Of a stretch of DNA of 64,000 bases, positions 61,775-64,000 are shown in pieces. The stretch spans positions 1,612,001-1,676,000 of the forward strand of contig JMMB01000007.1 of NCBI GenBank assembly GCA_000686145.1. Reading direction: 5' to 3'. The DNA comes from Peptostreptococcaceae bacterium VA2 (GTDB taxonomy: Bacteria > Bacillota > Clostridia > Peptostreptococcales > Peptostreptococcaceae). The notes beneath the pieces were generated by a model, which saw only the letters and a program-made list of their open reading frames with translations, was not told the DNA's origin and did not search any database. The stretch's first letter is position 1. Every line of letters starts with the position of its first letter. The position numbers were made by a program, and so were the translations under genes.

Positions 61775-62806
61775 ATGAAGATAAAAGTAGGAATTAATGG
61801 ATTTGGAAGAATAGGAAGATCAGTTTTAAGAATAGCAGGAAATAATTTAGATAATAATGTTGAGATAGTAGCTATAAATGCTAGAGCAGACGCTGAGACT
61901 TTAGCGCATTTATTTACGTATGACTCATGCTATGGAACATTTAAAGGAGATATAAAAGTTAAAGATAATGATACTTTATTAATTGATTGTAAGGAAATAA
62001 AGATATTAAGACATAACGATCCAGCACAAATACCTTGGGGAGAGTTAGGTGTAGATATAGTAATAGAATCTACAGGACTATTCACTCAAAGAGAAAAATC
62101 TCAAAAACATATAGATGCGGGAGCTAAGAAAGTAATAATAACAGCACCTGGATCGAATGAAGATTTAACAGTAGTTATGGGTGTTAATGAGGACAAGTAT
62201 GATAATAACATACATAATATAATATCGAATGCATCTTGTACTACAAATTGTTTAGCACCATTTGTTAAAGTTTTAGATGATACTTTCGGAGTAGAAAAAG
62301 GATTAATGACAACTATACATTCTTATACAAATGATCAACAGATATTAGATAAGAATCATAAAGACTTAAGAAGAGCAAGAGCTGCTGGAGAGTCAATGAT
62401 ACCAACTACTACGGGTGCAGCAAAGGCTGTAGCGAAAGTACTACCTCAATTAGAAGGTAAATTAAATGGGTTTTCAGTAAGGGTTCCAACACCAACAGTT
62501 TCTTTAGTTGACTTAGTTTGTGAATTGAAAAAAAATGTTACTGTTGAAGAATTAAATAATGCTTTAAAGAGCGCTTCAGAAACTAGATTAAAAGGAATAT
62601 TAGGATATAGCGATAAGCCATTGGTATCTATAGACTATAAGCAAGATTCAAGATCATCTATAATAGATGGATTATCAACTATGGTTTTAGAAAATAACAT
62701 GGTTAAGGTAGTTTCTTGGTATGATAATGAGTGGGGATACTCAACAAGAACTGTTGACTTAGTAAACTATGTGGCTAAAAATATGAGTCTATCTTACAAT
62801 GAATAA
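61775..62806 (+). CDS. gap: Glyceraldehyde-3-phosphate dehydrogenase
   Basis: A 343-residue glycolytic enzyme oxidising glyceraldehyde 3-phosphate with NAD and phosphate. The NAD fold starts KVGINGFGRIGRSVLR, the catalytic site SNASCTTNCLAP is near residues 152-163, and SWYDNEWGYSTR lies near residue 318. It is slightly longer than the usual 335 residues. GAGGGGG precedes the ATG. It stands alone, with no cggR, pgk or tpi gene beside it, which differs from the common glycolytic operon. No clear terminator follows before the next gene. Confidence 0.96.
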   Translation: MKIKVGINGFGRIGRSVLRIAGNNLDNNVEIVAINARADAETLAHLFTYDSCYGTFKGDIKVKDNDTLLIDCKEIKILRHNDPAQIPWGELGVDIVIESTGLFTQREKSQKHIDAGAKKVIITAPGSNEDLTVVMGVNEDKYDNNIHNIISNASCTTNCLAPFVKVLDDTFGVEKGLMTTIHSYTNDQQILDKNHKDLRRARAAGESMIPTTTGAAKAVAKVLPQLEGKLNGFSVRVPTPTVSLVDLVCELKKNVTVEELNNALKSASETRLKGILGYSDKPLVSIDYKQDSRSSIIDGLSTMVLENNMVKVVSWYDNEWGYSTRTVDLVNYVAKNMSLSYNE

Positions 62807-63004
62807 CATATAAAAATATTAAATTATAAATTTCATTTTAATAAAAAAAGAATGATAAAAAAAAAACAAAATAAGCGTTTATTGTAGAATAATACTTTTT
62901 TTTGTTATATAATATTGTAATCATAGGAAATATTTATCAGCTTAAGTATAACGTATTGGCTTATAAACAAAATAAAAATACAATATTTTACAAGGAGAAT
63001 ACTT

Positions 63005-64000
63005 ATGACGCAAGAAAGGCTTACAAAGAGAAGAGTTAAACCTATAGGAATAGAAACATTTGTATTTATAACAGTTTTAATAGCTGGGTTTAGCTATATA
63101 GCTAATATTATGGGTGCAGGAATAATGTTCAAAGTAATAATGAATACGGCACATGATTTACTTTTAAACACAGTATTTTTAATAATGGCGATGGCGGTAC
63201 TTGCGGGGGCTTTAAGTGCATTGCTTTCAGAATTTGGAGTTATAGAACTTTTAAATAAGATGTTTGCAATTTTCATGAAACCGTTATATGGATTACCTGG
63301 AGCTAGTATAGCTGGAGCTGTAACAACTTATTTATCTGATAATCCAGCAATAATATCTTTTAGCAAAGATAAGAGTTTTACTAGGTATTTTAAAAACTAC
63401 CAAATACCAGCATTATGTAATTTAGGAACATCTTTTGGTATGGGACTCGTAGTAACAACTTTTATGATATCTCAAGGAAGTCAATATGTATTACCAGCAG
63501 TAATAGGAAATATTGGTGCTATAATAGGTAGTATAATTAGTGTTAGAATAATGCTACATTTTACTAAGAAATTTTACAAACAAGATGATAAAAAAGACAC
63601 TATAAAAGCTGAAATAAATAAAGGTGAAGATTATAGAGAAATTAGAGATGGAAGTGTATTCCAAAGAGTATTAGATGCTATGCTAGAAGGTGGTAAATCA
63701 GGGGTTGATTTAGGACTAGCTATAATACCAGGGGTTTTAATTGTGTGTACATTAGTGATGCTATTAACTTTTGGACCATCAATAGATCCAGAAACAGGTA
63801 AATCTGTGTATACAGGTGTTGCATATGAAGGTATAGGTCTTTTACCTATAATAGGAGAAAAACTTAGTTTTATATTAGAACCATTATTTGGATTTACATC
63901 ACCAGAAGCAATAGCATTTCCAATTACTTCTTTAGGAGCTGTTGGAGCTGCAATGAGTTTAGTACCTAAATTCATAGTAGATGGAGTTGTAACGCCTAAT
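63005..64000 (+). CDS. Nucleoside-recognition (GATE) domain membrane protein, 3' end outside window
   Basis: The frame starts at ATG 63005, 8 nt after AGGAG, and is still open at the window end (332 codons seen). It is a multi-span membrane protein with N-terminal RRVKPIGIETFVFITVLIAG, a gate-like LPGASIAGAVTTYLSDNPAI near residues 98-117, NLGTSFGMGLVVTTFMISQG near residues 139-158 and a cytosolic charged loop near residues 190-215. This matches the nucleoside-recognition/GATE family, whose transport role is poorly defined. It follows gap by 198 bp of AT-rich DNA. Confidence 0.8.
   Translation, partial: MTQERLTKRRVKPIGIETFVFITVLIAGFSYIANIMGAGIMFKVIMNTAHDLLLNTVFLIMAMAVLAGALSALLSEFGVIELLNKMFAIFMKPLYGLPGASIAGAVTTYLSDNPAIISFSKDKSFTRYFKNYQIPALCNLGTSFGMGLVVTTFMISQGSQYVLPAVIGNIGAIIGSIISVRIMLHFTKKFYKQDDKKDTIKAEINKGEDYREIRDGSVFQRVLDAMLEGGKSGVDLGLAIIPGVLIVCTLVMLLTFGPSIDPETGKSVYTGVAYEGIGLLPIIGEKLSFILEPLFGFTSPEAIAFPITSLGAVGAAMSLVPKFIVDGVVTPN

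Noticed and set aside
1-64000. Search for tRNA, rRNA, insertion sequences, phage genes and attachment sites
   Set aside because: No cloverleaf, rRNA core, transposase motif or integrase was recognised on either strand by reading.

Overview
This is an AT-rich window with dense, mostly plus-strand genes, strong Gram-positive ribosome binding sites and many intrinsic terminators. It looks like a chromosome segment from an anaerobic, spore-forming member of the Clostridia, most likely the Peptostreptococcaceae (relatives of Clostridioides, Paraclostridium or Terrisporobacter). Supporting this are hydroxylamine reductase, reverse rubrerythrin, selenium-dependent molybdenum hydroxylase genes, cysteine-rich exosporium-type proteins and a Clostridioides-like ethanolamine cluster. 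No phage, insertion sequence, CRISPR array, tRNA or rRNA was seen. Gene decay is common: six broken or truncated genes are described.

Layout. 1-7.5 kb: the end of a xanthine dehydrogenase-type molybdenum subunit, a purine permease, threonine aldolase, a cysteine desulfurase-like enzyme and a DbpA-type helicase. 7.6-11 kb: a chloride-channel remnant, a small two-motif HNH-like protein, and three DegV genes, one a 5'-truncated remnant. 11.5-15.5 kb: a four-gene ABC importer. 15.5-26.1 kb: an iron and redox block. It holds DUF3793 and DUF2325 genes diverging from a region with three Fur-box-like sites, DUF1540 with reverse rubrerythrin, a MoxR/VWA pair, hcp, and a ferric-iron ABC importer with Fur-box-like sites before both its first and second genes. 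26.3-33.2 kb: a decayed MFS gene, four probable spore-surface genes (one with tandem His/Cys repeats), a decayed DUF362 gene and a small basic protein.

33.2-49.2 kb: a complete ethanolamine-utilization microcompartment cluster in the order eutG-S-P-V-W-A-B-C-L-K(like)-E-M-T-D-(TIGR02536-like)-N-pduT(like)-H-Q. Three leaders, before eutG, eutS and eutA, carry paired hairpins with A-N-N-G hexaloops overlapping terminators. These are the RNA targets expected for the ANTAR antiterminator EutV, which is phosphorylated by the kinase EutW. The pathway runs from EutH import through EutBC lyase (kept active by EutA and EutT) to acetaldehyde, then EutE/EutD to acetyl phosphate or EutG to ethanol, inside a shell of EutS, L, M, N, the K-like and the PduT-like proteins.

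49.4-64 kb: a rhodanese lipoprotein, two TVP38/TMEM64 membrane proteins, a CCG-domain redox protein and a CDP-alcohol phosphatidyltransferase; a preQ1-I riboswitch before queT; a divergent FtsZ-fold protein lacking the GTP-binding signature; yqeC followed by two broken molybdenum-cofactor maturation genes; an ABC-F protein; a 44-residue small gene; a YitT protein; gap behind a twin-palindrome promoter; and a GATE-domain membrane protein cut by the window end.

The most interesting items are the pseudo-FtsZ, the three-site EutV antitermination network, the Rho_N-like tail on a shell protein, the repeated encapsulation-type helices, the rhodanese/TVP38/CCG/lipid cluster and two genes whose ribosome binding sites point to ATA start codons.
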